From assembly GCF_004359215.1 (NCBI RefSeq), contig NC_090615.1, forward strand, positions 6,937,072-7,001,071: a stretch of DNA of 64,000 bases. The letters run 5' to 3'. This document shows positions 20,957 to 30,758 of this stretch, piece after piece. The notes beneath the pieces are model-generated. The model was not told the origin of the DNA. It searched no databases and was given only the letters and a program-made list of their open reading frames with translations. Made by a program: the position numbers and the translations under genes. The DNA comes from Bremia lactucae (Eukaryota > Oomycota > Peronosporomycetes > Peronosporales > Peronosporaceae). How positions within the stretch are numbered: the stretch's first letter is position 1; every line of letters begins with the position of its first letter.

Positions 20957-23176
20957 GATGAGTACGCGGCTTATGTTTTGAACCGAAGCTCGTGTAGCGC
21001 CAACCCTAAACGCCTTTCGCCACTCGAAATGTTAACCGGAACGGTCCCGAACATGGCGGACATTGTTACATTTGGGAGCTTCTGTTCAACGTACAGGGAT
21101 CCCGGAAAGAAAACATGGAAGCCAAGATCTCAAGTTGGAATGATCGTTGGCAAGAATGATGAAACTAAGGGCTTCAAAGTCTATCTGCCGAAGGAGAAAA
21201 TTGTGATAACTACTCAGCATATTCGAAATGTCGAGACATTCAAGAGCGCGCAGAACGCGCAGCTACAAAAACAGATTGAGCACGAAGATTCCTTGCTGCG
21301 GCGCGCCAAAATGGATTGTGACGAAACCCCGAAGCGGAAGGAGCCTGCAGAGCCGAAGAAGAATGGTTCGATGGCAGATGAAAATTCGGTAGCGAGAAAC
21401 AACTCTAGCACGACTGTAGGGAATGAAGGTGATGTAGAGCCGCTGCCAGAGGATGGACGGACGCAAGCTCAGATGCAAACACGCAACATGGGTACCAAGC
21501 ACATGCCGGTATATGGTCCGAAAACCATTACGATTAAGGACCCCAAGAACTTCCACGAGGCGATAAAAGGCCCTCGAGCCAAGCATTGGAAGGAGGTAAT
21601 GCGCACAGAGATTGGCGCATTGGAGCAAAACGATACGTGGGAAGTTATACGTAAGCCGCGCGAAGCAAAGTTACTTCATAGTAAGTGGGTTTACAAGCTC
21701 AACATGCACGCTGACGGCACTATCGAAAGATACAAGGCGAGGCTAGTGGCGCGATGAGATGAACAAGTATATGGTGTCGATTACACCTATACTTTCTCGG
21801 CCGTAATGGAAATGGTTTCTGGCAAGGTGATTCTTGCAGTGTCAAGGATATGGGGAGTACCTGCGCAACATGGCGACGTGCCTAGCGCTTATGTCAAAGC
21901 CGACAAAGAAGAAGGCTTGGAGATACTCCTCCATATTCCGCAGGGTATGGAAATTGAGGCAAAGTTGTTGGACAAGTTTGGCGTGCAAGATAAGGGACAT
22001 CTTGCACTGAGACTAAAGAAGGGCCTGTACGGACTTAAACAGTCGGGACGGTTGTGAAACCTGATGCTCCACGACATACTACTGTCACTGGGTTTCTGTC
22101 AGTGCTATACGGACAGTTGCCTATACATCAAGGTTGAAAGTGACGGTAAAACGCTCGTTGGCATCTACGTGGATGACGTCCTGGCAACGGCAACCGGTCC
22201 TCAGAAGGTCGAGGATTTCTTTCATGACATGCAAGTGGTTGAGCTTAAGAACCTCGGTGTGGTGTCCAAGTTTATTGGTATATTGTTTCATTACGATGAC
22301 GATAATAGATGGAACTCAACCAAGAAAATGCTATTGACGAGATGGTCGAGCGGTTTGGATTAGCCGAGTCGGCACCGGTCAGGGTGCCAATCAGCGGAGA
22401 AGACGGAGACGACAAAGGTATGCTGCTACCTTCTGATGGAAAAGGCTCGCCGAACAGACCAACTGTACAGATTTTCCAGTCGCTAGTCGGATGTCTATTA
22501 TGGATAGCTCGATGCACGCGACCCGACATAGCATTTGCAGTGCACCGAGTGATTCGTCGTTCGCACGCGCCGAGCGAAGGCGATTGGCGTCTGGCCAAGA
22601 AGATTGCAAAATATCTTAAGGGCACTAAGAAATTGAATTTTAGGATGAAATACAGACAGACAAGGACTCAATGAATGATGACGGCGAGCTAGTCGATGCA
22701 TACAGCGACGCCGACTACGCCGCAGACAGGACTGACCGGAAGTCGGTCAGCGGTGGTGTGTTCATGGTGGGCGGCATGGTTGTAGGCTGGATGTGCAAGA
22801 AACAGAAATGTGTTGCATTGTCAACAATGGAAGCTGAGTATGTAGCGGCTTCGCAAACAGCGGCTGAAATGATGGGCATCGTGGAATTGCATAAGGAGAT
22901 CAGCGTGCAGCTTCAGTCAGGTACGACTTTACACGTGGATAACCAAGCAGCCATCGCTCAAATCAGGCGAGGACACATCTCGGCGAGCAAAGCACATCGA
23001 AGTGCGATAAAAGTTTGTCAAAGATCTGGAGAAGAAGAAAAAGTTGAAGGTGAAATACTGCGAATTCAAGAAAATGCGTGCGGACATCCTGACCAAGACC
23101 CTCCCAGCGCCCCGACTCTGCGAGCTACGTGGACTGATGATGCTCAGTTGGTAAGCACACCCACACGGGAAGGAGT
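20957..23176 (+). pseudogene. Copia-B pol (integrase end, RT, RNase H), degenerate
   Basis: Plus-strand Ty1/copia polyprotein of a second family, cut on the left by the gap. It opens near the end of integrase (LSPLEMLTGTVPNMADIVTF), then a charged linker, then RT with LHSKWVYKLN and ERYKARLVAR. A TGA at 21755-21757 replaces a Gly codon expected in the ARGDEQ-type motif, and another TGA at 22055-22057 replaces the Trp expected after GLKQSGRL. The catalytic YVDD is intact at 22166-22177. A frameshift near 22310 separates RT from the TRPDIAF region, and another before 22671 separates RNase H (LSTMEAEYVA, VDNQAAI). A last frameshift near 22990 disrupts the tail. It ends at a purine-rich tract, CACGGGAAGGAG. 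Confidence 0.85.
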
Positions 23177-23328
23177 GTTGAAACAGGGTGCGACTGTTGA
23201 TGGGACAGGACATAACTGATGGTGAGACGAAGCGACCATTTGGGATGGGCAAGGTGATTTAAAGAAACCTACGCAGGAGAGATTGAAGGTAAGGGACAGC
23301 AAAGGTAACGGACAGTGAAGGTAATTAA
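23177..23328 (+). repeat. Copia-B 3' LTR, left part, interrupted by Copia-A2
   Basis: Starts TGTTGAAACAGGG directly after the polypurine tract. Copia-A2 is inserted at 23329 with TSD ATTAA. The right part should resume at 27864, but its boundary with repeat R is not clear. Confidence 0.6.
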
Positions 23329-23528
23329 TGTTGGGATAGGACAACACACTGCGTAAGAATGTCTTCGTGTAGGGAAAATGGAAAAGTAAATTCGTTCTTA
23401 TAAAACCCTCATACATGTAACGTACTAAAATGTAACAGCTTCACTTGCTCTTCTTCTTGTGTCATTCACGACAGTAACCGCCACATCAGCACGACAACGA
23501 ACCGTCGCCTGATGTTCCACCTTCAACA
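23329..23528 (-). repeat. Copia-A2 3' LTR
   Basis: 200 bp; on the element strand TGTTGAAGGTGG...TCCCAACA. It overlaps the last 43 bases of pol. Confidence 0.95.
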
Positions 23529-26164
23529 CTCCTCCTCGACGAGAAGTTTCCAATATTGGTCTTGGCCACGAGAAATCGAAACTTCTTTGTCGAAATTGTC
23601 TTGGTCAGGAAATCAGCGAGCTGTAACTTGGATTCAATATACTCCAGCTGAATTACCTTGTTTTTGACTTGATCACGGATAAAATGATAGCGTATATCAA
23701 TGTGCTTCGCACGACTTTGATATCCTTCATTTTTCGCGATAGCAATCGCACTTTGATTGTCCTCGTACACCATTACTGGACCATTAATATTGACCTGCAT
23801 CTCCAGCAATAGCGATTTAGTCCACAATACTTCTTGTATACACAATGATAAAGCCACATATTCGGCTTCAGCAGTGCTTAGCGACACGCTGTTTTGCATT
23901 TTTGACTTGAAAATCACGGGTGATCCGTTGACCATCACCATCACACCTGATGTTGAGCGTCGATTGTCCTTGTTACTGCCCCAATCAGCGTCACTAAATG
24001 CACTCAACTGCAGTTCGCGTGACTTGCTCCGATAGCATATTCCATCCATAGCGGTTGACTTTAAATAACGCAGCACTCGAATAGCCGCATTCCAATGTTC
24101 TTCACTTGGTTTTTCTAAGTGTCGACTCAATTGACACACCGCGAATGCAATATCGGGTCTTGTGCCGGTTGCCACGTAGAGAAGTGAACCAACCAATGAA
24201 CGATACGGACGATTTTTCATTTTTGGGTCCATCACTTCACACTTTATCATGTTCTGGCCTTCCACACCCGGATTATACACCGGCCTAGCATTATCTTGAT
24301 TGAATTTTTCAACCATTCTTGCTATACACGCGCTTTGACTGATCTTGAGTCGTTTCTCCTCCATCTTGTAGTCAACTTCGATGCCCAGAACAAATCGCAC
24401 TTTACCCAGTCTCTGAAGCTGAAATTTAGTAGACAATTCATCAGCAACTTGCTTAATTGAGTCGTACGAAAGGCCACCAATGAGCATGTCATCGACATAT
24501 AACGTCACGTAAGTCCATGAAAAATTGTCAAATCGACGAACAAATACACACGGATCCGAAACGCACGCCACAAACCCCATGCTCTTGAAAACGCCTGAAA
24601 TAGTCTTAAACCATGTTGCAGCAGCTTGTTTCAGTCCATACAGGCTTCGATTTAGCTTCAGCACTTGACTCGATTTCATTTTAACGCCCTCGGGTGTATT
24701 AATAAACACCTCTTCTTCGAGAACACCATTGATAAATGCTGTATCGACATCATATTGGAATATAGCCATCCCATAATGGCAACATACCGCGAAAAACACA
24801 CGAATTGAATTCATGTTCGCGACCGGAGAATACGTGTCGTAGTAATCAATTCCATAGGTCTGACGATAACCTAATGCCACAAGCCGAGCCTTATATCGCT
24901 CAATATCTCCATTTTCATTTCGCTTGATAGCAAACACCCACTTAGTTCCAATTACCTTCTTGTTTAACGAATTGTCCACGGGACTCCACGTCTTTTTGCT
25001 AGCTAGTGCCTTCAGTTCGGCTTCTATCGCTTCTTTCCACATCATACTTTGTGGAGACTTCACAGCATCTTGGTACGTTGATGGGGTTTCAAATGCCGCA
25101 TTAGCTTGGTCATATTCAATGCGATATCGTTTTGAGACACGTTCTACAGGTTCATCTCCTCGTGACGAAACAATAGCATCTGACATCCCGACCGGAACCA
25201 AAGCTTGTGAGTCTGTACTTGGAGGAGATATTGCGAGAGAGTTATTGTGTCCACTAACACGAGATGAATGTGTCTCTAGACTGTCATCGAGATTAGTCCA
25301 TCCCTCCCTGGGCACAATGGCCTGAATATCATCCTCAATTAAATCAGCTGGCTCCATGTACACGTCATCGATATCAAAAGGAATATCATCTCCATGTCCA
25401 TTCTCTAGACGTGTACCCAACGACATTAATTCTTGAGGAGGCGAGACTATTTGATCACCGTTAGTCTGATCAACCTCCATAGGTTCAATTTCATCGTGAT
25501 TCGAAGAAATTGGTGATTGAACCCTGATATCATCGTCTCCTTCGCCATTTCTTTTTGCGTGCTGACGAGTTGATACTGGTGCGTCATCAACAACTTGTAC
25601 ATACTTCGTCCGTGGCTGTTCTTGAAATGTCACTGACCTTGTGACTTCAAGTTTTTCTGAATTATGATTCCAGACACGATAACCCTTCACTTCTTGTGAA
25701 TAACCAAGAAACATGCACCGAAATGCCTTCTTATCTAATTTAGCACGTTTTGCTTTGTCAATGTGTGCGTAACCTTGAGCACCAAAAACGCGCATGTGTG
25801 ATATGTCTGGCTTCAAGCCAAAACACATCTCAATTGGAGTCTTCGTCGGGGATGAAGCGCACGTGACCCGGTTGGTCACATATACAGCTGTATTTATAGC
25901 TTCAGCCCACCACTTCTTTTCCACTTGCATGTGATTTAGCATTGACCTTGCACGCTCCGTCAGTGTCCTATTCATTCGTTCAGCCATTCCATTTTGCTGG
26001 GGGGAATATGGCACTGTCGCTTGGTGTACTATGCCAGCCTTGCGACAAACTTCTGCGAATTTCTTGTTGATGTATTCGCCACCATTGTCGGTGCGAATGC
26101 ATTTGATCTTGGAATTCAGTTGGTTTTCCATCATTGACTTGTATTCGATAAACTTTTCCAGCAC
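23486..26164 (-). CDS. Copia-A2 pol, downstream of the internal stop (integrase core to RNase H)
   Basis: An 892-codon open frame directly in phase with the upstream ORF, separated by one TAA. It begins in the integrase core: TDNGGEY carries the second catalytic Asp, and PYSPQQNGMAERMNRTL the catalytic Glu. The hinge region follows (HMRVFGAQGYAHI), then a variable acidic linker, RT with DYYDTYSPVANMNSIRVF and YVDDMLIGG, and RNase H with LSTAEAEYVALSLC, YEDNQSAIAIAKN and KHIDIRYHFIRDQ. The first codon after the stop is GTG, so independent translation is unlikely. Product length and motif set match a normal copia pol. The only visible lesion is the stop itself. Confidence 0.93.
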   Translation of the reverse strand: MLEKFIEYKSMMENQLNSKIKCIRTDNGGEYINKKFAEVCRKAGIVHQATVPYSPQQNGMAERMNRTLTERARSMLNHMQVEKKWWAEAINTAVYVTNRVTCASSPTKTPIEMCFGLKPDISHMRVFGAQGYAHIDKAKRAKLDKKAFRCMFLGYSQEVKGYRVWNHNSEKLEVTRSVTFQEQPRTKYVQVVDDAPVSTRQHAKRNGEGDDDIRVQSPISSNHDEIEPMEVDQTNGDQIVSPPQELMSLGTRLENGHGDDIPFDIDDVYMEPADLIEDDIQAIVPREGWTNLDDSLETHSSRVSGHNNSLAISPPSTDSQALVPVGMSDAIVSSRGDEPVERVSKRYRIEYDQANAAFETPSTYQDAVKSPQSMMWKEAIEAELKALASKKTWSPVDNSLNKKVIGTKWVFAIKRNENGDIERYKARLVALGYRQTYGIDYYDTYSPVANMNSIRVFFAVCCHYGMAIFQYDVDTAFINGVLEEEVFINTPEGVKMKSSQVLKLNRSLYGLKQAAATWFKTISGVFKSMGFVACVSDPCVFVRRFDNFSWTYVTLYVDDMLIGGLSYDSIKQVADELSTKFQLQRLGKVRFVLGIEVDYKMEEKRLKISQSACIARMVEKFNQDNARPVYNPGVEGQNMIKCEVMDPKMKNRPYRSLVGSLLYVATGTRPDIAFAVCQLSRHLEKPSEEHWNAAIRVLRYLKSTAMDGICYRSKSRELQLSAFSDADWGSNKDNRRSTSGVMVMVNGSPVIFKSKMQNSVSLSTAEAEYVALSLCIQEVLWTKSLLLEMQVNINGPVMVYEDNQSAIAIAKNEGYQSRAKHIDIRYHFIRDQVKNKVIQLEYIESKLQLADFLTKTISTKKFRFLVAKTNIGNFSSRRSVEGGTSGDGSLSC

Positions 26165-27631
26165 TTAAGACTTATTAGCGATGAAGTATGTCACCACGTA
26201 GCGCGAAAAATCATCCAGAAATGTAACTACATATCGTGCTCCACCTTGAGACTTTGTCTCCATTGGACCCATTACATCACTGTGAACAATTCGGAGCAGT
26301 GATTTTGTCTTCACTTTGCCGTGACTTGACTTTGGAAATGGTCTTACTGACGACTTTCCAGTCACACATCCCTCGCAAATTTCATCTTGATCATCGATAT
26401 CATCACTCAAAACTTGCACATTTATTCCTTCTACACAATTGTGTAGATTCTTCAACGTCTTCATTGGAAGATGTCCTAGTCGTGCATGCCACACACTAGG
26501 ACTCACATCTTTAATTCCACATCCAAACACTTCGCTAGTGAATGCCGACCGTAAAGTTGCACATTCCATCACAAACAGTTTCCCCAATTTGTTTACTACC
26601 GCCACCACATCTTGATCATTCTTTATCACACATGTTCTGTTCGTAAAAGTCACATCCAATCCTTTTTCCAATAGTACAGAAATTGAAAGCAGTCTGCGAT
26701 CCAGCTCTGGAACGTACAGCACGTCTTCAATGCGAATTGGCACATTGTTTTTCAGAATAACTCGAATCGTACCAATTCCAGCAGCCATAACTGTCTGCCC
26801 ATTTGCGATCGAGATGCCGATTGACCGATTCAACGATCGAATCTCCAAAAATTCATCTTGGTATGGGCACATGTGACTACTCGCACCACTGTCGAGTAGC
26901 CAACCTTCCGAACCATGTTCACTAACAGTAAACGCTTGCTCGTTATTTTTCTTGTTGGCTTGATTCTTCCAACAGTCTTGTTTCTTATGACCCTGTTTTC
27001 CACATACGAAACACGTCCCGGTAAACTTGTTTCTTGTTTCCTTCGACCGAAAAACTTTGCCCTTGAAGCTTCTTGTAGCCTTCAATGCAAGTTCACTTGT
27101 CTCCTTGCGAGAAATGCCTTCGTATTCACGACGAAGCATTTCTTTGGCTTGAAAAATATCAATTTCCTTCATGTTCTCAATGATTCTGATGATCTGATCA
27201 TACTCATCAGATAAGCTTCCAAGCAGTATAACGAGCTGCTCGTCAAACGAAACTTCGTCTCCGATGGCTTGCATGGACATGCACAGCTCATCAAACTTTA
27301 GAAAGTGGTCCAGTACACTCTCTCCCTTCTGCATCTTGAAATCATGTAATTGCCGACGCATCTGCACACGGTTGTGAATATTTCTTCGAAGAAAAAAGCT
27401 CTTTAATATCTCCCAAGCTTCTGCAGCCGTGCCTGCATTGCGAACCATGGACTGTAGACTTGGGGCGATTGACGTACACACAATCGCGAAGGCCTTCATA
27501 TCATTGACTTTCCATATCGACGCGTCGGCCCTTGTGGCACTCGGTGCCTTCGTCGCGTCGATGTGCTCCAGTAGCCCTTTCTTGGCTAGTTTCATCCGAG
27601 CATTAAATTCCCATACAAAGTAGTTGTCCAT
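26165..27631 (-). CDS. Copia-A2 gag, protease and start of integrase, ended by a nonsense codon
   Basis: N-terminal half of the polyprotein. The first ATG in frame is at 27631 (MDNYFVWEFNARMKL); the open frame extends further upstream into the LTR but without an ATG. Gag (UBN2-like) comes first with MRRQLHDFKMQKGESVLDHF, then the CCHC knuckle CFVCGKQGHKKQDC, the protease site WLLDSGASSHMC, the GAG-pre-integrase VWHARLGHLPMKTL, the second half of the HHCC zinc site (CEGCVTGK), and the first integrase Asp in IVHSDVMGPM. It stops at TAA 26165-26167 inside the integrase core after YFIANKS, where related elements carry Glu. This is not the gag-pol boundary, so the stop is more likely a mutation than programmed. 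Confidence 0.93.
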   Translation of the reverse strand: MDNYFVWEFNARMKLAKKGLLEHIDATKAPSATRADASIWKVNDMKAFAIVCTSIAPSLQSMVRNAGTAAEAWEILKSFFLRRNIHNRVQMRRQLHDFKMQKGESVLDHFLKFDELCMSMQAIGDEVSFDEQLVILLGSLSDEYDQIIRIIENMKEIDIFQAKEMLRREYEGISRKETSELALKATRSFKGKVFRSKETRNKFTGTCFVCGKQGHKKQDCWKNQANKKNNEQAFTVSEHGSEGWLLDSGASSHMCPYQDEFLEIRSLNRSIGISIANGQTVMAAGIGTIRVILKNNVPIRIEDVLYVPELDRRLLSISVLLEKGLDVTFTNRTCVIKNDQDVVAVVNKLGKLFVMECATLRSAFTSEVFGCGIKDVSPSVWHARLGHLPMKTLKNLHNCVEGINVQVLSDDIDDQDEICEGCVTGKSSVRPFPKSSHGKVKTKSLLRIVHSDVMGPMETKSQGGARYVVTFLDDFSRYVVTYFIANKS

Positions 27632-27647
27632 ATTGAGGACGTCATTC

Positions 27648-27658
27648 GGCTCATAACC
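27648..27658 (-). promoter_or_regulatory. Copia-A2 primer-binding site, half-tRNA type
   Basis: Minus strand GGTTATGAGCC begins one base after the LTR end at 27659. It is complementary to the anticodon loop and stem of initiator-Met tRNA, not to its 3' end. The same sequence in Copia-A3 (4235-4246) shows that it is conserved. Confidence 0.8.
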
Positions 27659-27858
27659 TGTTGGGATAGGACAACACACTGCGTAAGAATGTCTTCGTGT
27701 AGGGACAATGGAAAAGTAAATTCGTTCTTATAAAACCCTCATACATGTAACGCACTAAAATGTAACAGCTTCACTTGCTCTTCTTCTTGTGTCATTCACG
27801 ACAGTAACCGCCACATCAGCACGACAACGAACCGTCGCCTGATGTTCCACCTTCAACA
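27659..27858 (-). repeat. Copia-A2 5' LTR
   Basis: 200 bp, matching 23329-23528 with about two differences. The right flank ATTAA duplicates the left flank. Confidence 0.95.
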
Positions 27859-27863
27859 ATTAA

Positions 27864-28460
27864 CACTCTGTCTCGTTTCGATGGGTTGGGAAACTGGGAG
27901 TCATTACTGGTCCAGCAACTGGCAATTTGCATAAACGTTCGATTTGCTATCTCCAATCCATGTTGCCGGATCTCTGAAAGTAAAGATACAGAAAACTGAT
28001 TTAAAAGACATATTTCTTTGCAATTTCTAAGCCCCGAACATATTTGTAAGCACTCTTAGAGTGCCTTTTATAGTGTGCATTTGTTCTGACATATTGGAAG
28101 ATTAGCCGACTTAATTGAGGGCATGTAAAAGCCACGAAAACGATTCTAAATTTTACTCAGCCAAGTGAAAAATATGACATCCATCGTTATCCTTGCAGCG
28201 ATCCAAAAAGGAGAAATGCTTATCTGCATTGAGTCGTTTGCAAGGTGTCGATTGGTGGACAGGGTTGTGCTTGTGACCACTCTGTCTTGTTTTGATGTGT
28301 TGGAAACTGGGAGTCATTACTGGTTCAACAACTGGCGTTTTTGCTTATACGCTCGATTTGCTATCTTCAATTCATCTTGCCGTTTCGAGATGCAAAGAGC
28401 AGATTTAAAAAAACATTTTTTGCAATTTTTAGCCCCGAATGTCTCGTTTCATGAATATTA
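27864..28460 (+). repeat. Repeat R, locus 3, with internal duplication
   Basis: Contains unit A (27864-28060), the R core (28090-28286) and a second diverged unit A (about 28287-28450). Both A units share GAAACTGGGAGTCATTACTGG. The R core matches 7462-7660 and, more weakly, 3830-3960. A 141-codon plus-strand ORF (28165-28590) runs across the core and second A unit; it has no recognisable domain and no equivalent open frame at the other loci, so I do not call it a gene. Confidence 0.6.
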
Positions 28461-29169
28461 TTTCCTGTGTGTGGTAACAAATAAAGAAATAGACTTAAGA
28501 AGCGAGGTAGCCCCGCTACAGATTTGCCATGTAACCTCGAATGACCTGGATAGCGTTAACATGCCACTCGTTGCCCTAATTACGACATAGCAATGCAAAA
28601 TGTTGTGATACAGAATATCAACTTAAATAGTACGAGCGATCGATTAGCTTTTTGAAAAAAATATTTCATGTCTAAATTATGCCAACGTCAAAATACACGA
28701 CACATGACACCAATGCGAGGTGTCGGCTTTACAGGCCTCATGATATTGGTGTGGAAAACTCAAAGGAGGCAGCGAGTACTTGCTTGATCTTGAGATACTT
28801 TCTCGCAAAATTCGCCTAATTTACAAACAGATTTGCGATCTAAGCTGTACGGAATGAACTTACCTGAAAAGCCTCTCATAAGTGGCGTCTTATATCGCAC
28901 TTAAAGAACTTACTAGCTTGATCTTAATTCTTGGACATTTGGCGCGACTTTCGCGTGCTGAGATTGGGCCATACCCATTTCGGCAGCCATCCGATTCAGT
29001 AGTCGTAGGGGACGTCGTTCGAACCTAAAGGAAGTGCGTGCCCGCGTTCCTTTCAACTAATACCATAACCAGTAGAGAGTATTCTTGTCATCGCTCAATT
29101 CTGCGAAATCTCATGCAAGAGTAATAATACATTACTTCCATTACGGCTTCTTCTTGCGCAAGTGCTTGT
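28461..29169. other. Unassigned stretch
   Basis: A short string at 28497-28522 (GCGAGGTAGCCCCGCTACA) matches the end of the L3 LTR. The rest has no recognised feature or coding frame. Confidence 0.4.
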
Positions 29170-29622
29170 TGTAACGGGGCACTACGACTTCTACTGCTTC
29201 AGTACAACCACTTCGCACTACTTAAGTTGTGAGTGGTGCCTTACGTTATTTCACGTTCACTAATTCGTGCAAAGGAAGACTTCTCTTTAAGACAACTAGC
29301 TTAAAGAGGGTTAAATGAAAACTGTATTAATATAAATAAGTTTCTCTTCTTTCCATCTGTTAATGCTAACTTAATTACAAAACTTATACTAAACATGCAA
29401 TTGAAATCTTATCTTATATAATCTGTCTCTCTCTTTTGTTTACGTCTACAGCTGATTAGTCTGCGGGATAAATAGATATAATGACCTATACCTATTTATG
29501 GATAAGAATTCTGAATTTTTACTATATAAAGTAATATCCCTTAAATATTATCTATCTCTTAGATAATATATTAATTAACAACCTTTAAGTGTTGATTTCA
29601 TGTAACGATACACCCCGTTACA
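29170..29622 (+). repeat. Solo LTR, family L2
   Basis: Starts TGTAACGGGGCACTACG and ends ACCCCGTTACA; same family as 6993-7433 and 63921. Flanks CTTGT and GCTGT are similar but not identical, so a target-site duplication is uncertain. No internal sequence adjoins it. Confidence 0.85.
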
Positions 29623-30166
29623 GCTGTGGTAGTCACAGGCATCCTGGTCGGTCGTAAATTCTAGTAACAACTTTTATGTGCTTGATCAACACACACAAAA
29701 GGTTTCAGACGTTCCTTTGACGTTAATTTTTTTTCTCAAGGCTTTCAGCGAGTATACATATCACGGTAAGGGATTGTCGCCTACTTCGAATGGCATATAT
29801 AATTGAGTAGTTTTTCGCTTCGCACCACTGTTGGATCCAAATGTTAAGTCAGCATCAACAAAAAAGGTGAGCACATTAAATAGATACCCCAGCTATATTT
29901 CAGCGACAAGGAATTTCGACGTCCAGCTATGCGTTCGTTAGAAAGTTAAAACTCGAAATATTTCCGTTGTGTAGCGAACAAAACTTGTAGATATTGAGAA
30001 ATGTTATCATCATTACAATGTGAAAATACACAAAAAAAGTCTAAGGATCATAAATAATTTGATCAACTACCATGGTAAGTCGATATTCTCAAATTTGATG
30101 ACCTATCTTAAGTCTTAATACTTTACAGACACCATAAATCACATCATAGCTTCGGGATACTATAGT
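29623..30166. other. Unassigned stretch
   Basis: A minus-strand string VDADLTFGSNSGAKRKT at about 29770-29850 faintly resembles copia RNase H, but it is too weak to call. AT-rich toward the right. Confidence 0.35.
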
Positions 30167-30702
30167 TGTAACGGGCTAAAGTTGCCCTGATGTTACACAG
30201 TACCCGTTAAGTACACTTGGTGTACTTAACGGGGATGGTTAATTACTAAATTATAGTAATTAGACCCAAAACACTCGGGTGTGGTGCACATTTGTGACTA
30301 ACCCTTGTGTATATGATGCACATGGGTGCATTCACATGAGGAGGGATGACGCCTAGCGTCATCCGTTACGCGAGGTATTTAGAAAGATACGCTCGCAACA
30401 CATATTTAGTGTTATCTATAGAGATTACATTTTGATTGATAAAAATAGGTATTTATATTCTATACGATTAAATATAAATCAGTCTGAAAACTACTTCCTA
30501 CTTGATAAGTGCGCACGAGGAGCCGGATTACCGCTCCTCTGACAACACTTAATCAAAGTACTTGGTGCGTTGGGTGAGATCGCTAACGCGCCCACCGCAA
30601 CTACATCACTGCACGCAAGAGAAGCAGGTTAAACCGTTTCCTCGCTGTGCTAGGGTGTGCGCCTAAGTAGAGCGTGGCCGTATTACGACGTGCCCGCCTA
30701 CA
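30167..30702 (+). repeat. Gyp-A2 5' LTR (family L1)
   Basis: 536 bp, TGTAACGGGCTAAAGTTGCC to GCCTACA. It is the uninterrupted form of the LTR that carries a MITE at 49269 and 53203, so it defines the MITE target site. Confidence 0.88.
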
Positions 30703-30758
30703 CTTTGTAGAACTTGAATTTGTACCCACGACCCGCGTCTCTGCGTGTGTACGTGAGG

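Larger units (their letters stand above)
23329..27858 (-). mobile_element. Copia-A2, nearly intact LTR retrotransposon
   Basis: A complete 4530-bp Ty1/copia element on the minus strand. The two 200-bp LTRs (23329-23528 and 27659-27858) differ at about two positions by eye. A perfect 5-bp TSD ATTAA flanks it (23324-23328 and 27859-27863). The half-tRNA primer site abuts the 5' LTR and the GAGGAGGAG polypurine tract abuts the 3' LTR. The single polyprotein frame is broken only by one TAA (26165-26167). This is the youngest element in the window. Confidence 0.95.

Noticed and set aside
20585..21757. ORF joining Gyp-E antisense sequence to Copia-B across the gap
   Set aside because: It crosses 100 N between unrelated elements.
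24924..25325. 133-codon plus-strand ORF inside Copia-A2
   Set aside because: It is the mirror of a conserved pol region and appears only because the sense frame is open; in Copia-A1 the same stretch is split by a stop, and it has no LTR-proximal start or coiled coil.
28165..28590. 141-codon ORF as a possible host gene
   Set aside because: It lies over repeat R; the other R loci are not open in this frame and no domain is recognisable.
29770..29850. Possible copia RNase H string VDADLTFGSNSG
   Set aside because: Downstream RNase H motifs are absent and stops follow at once.
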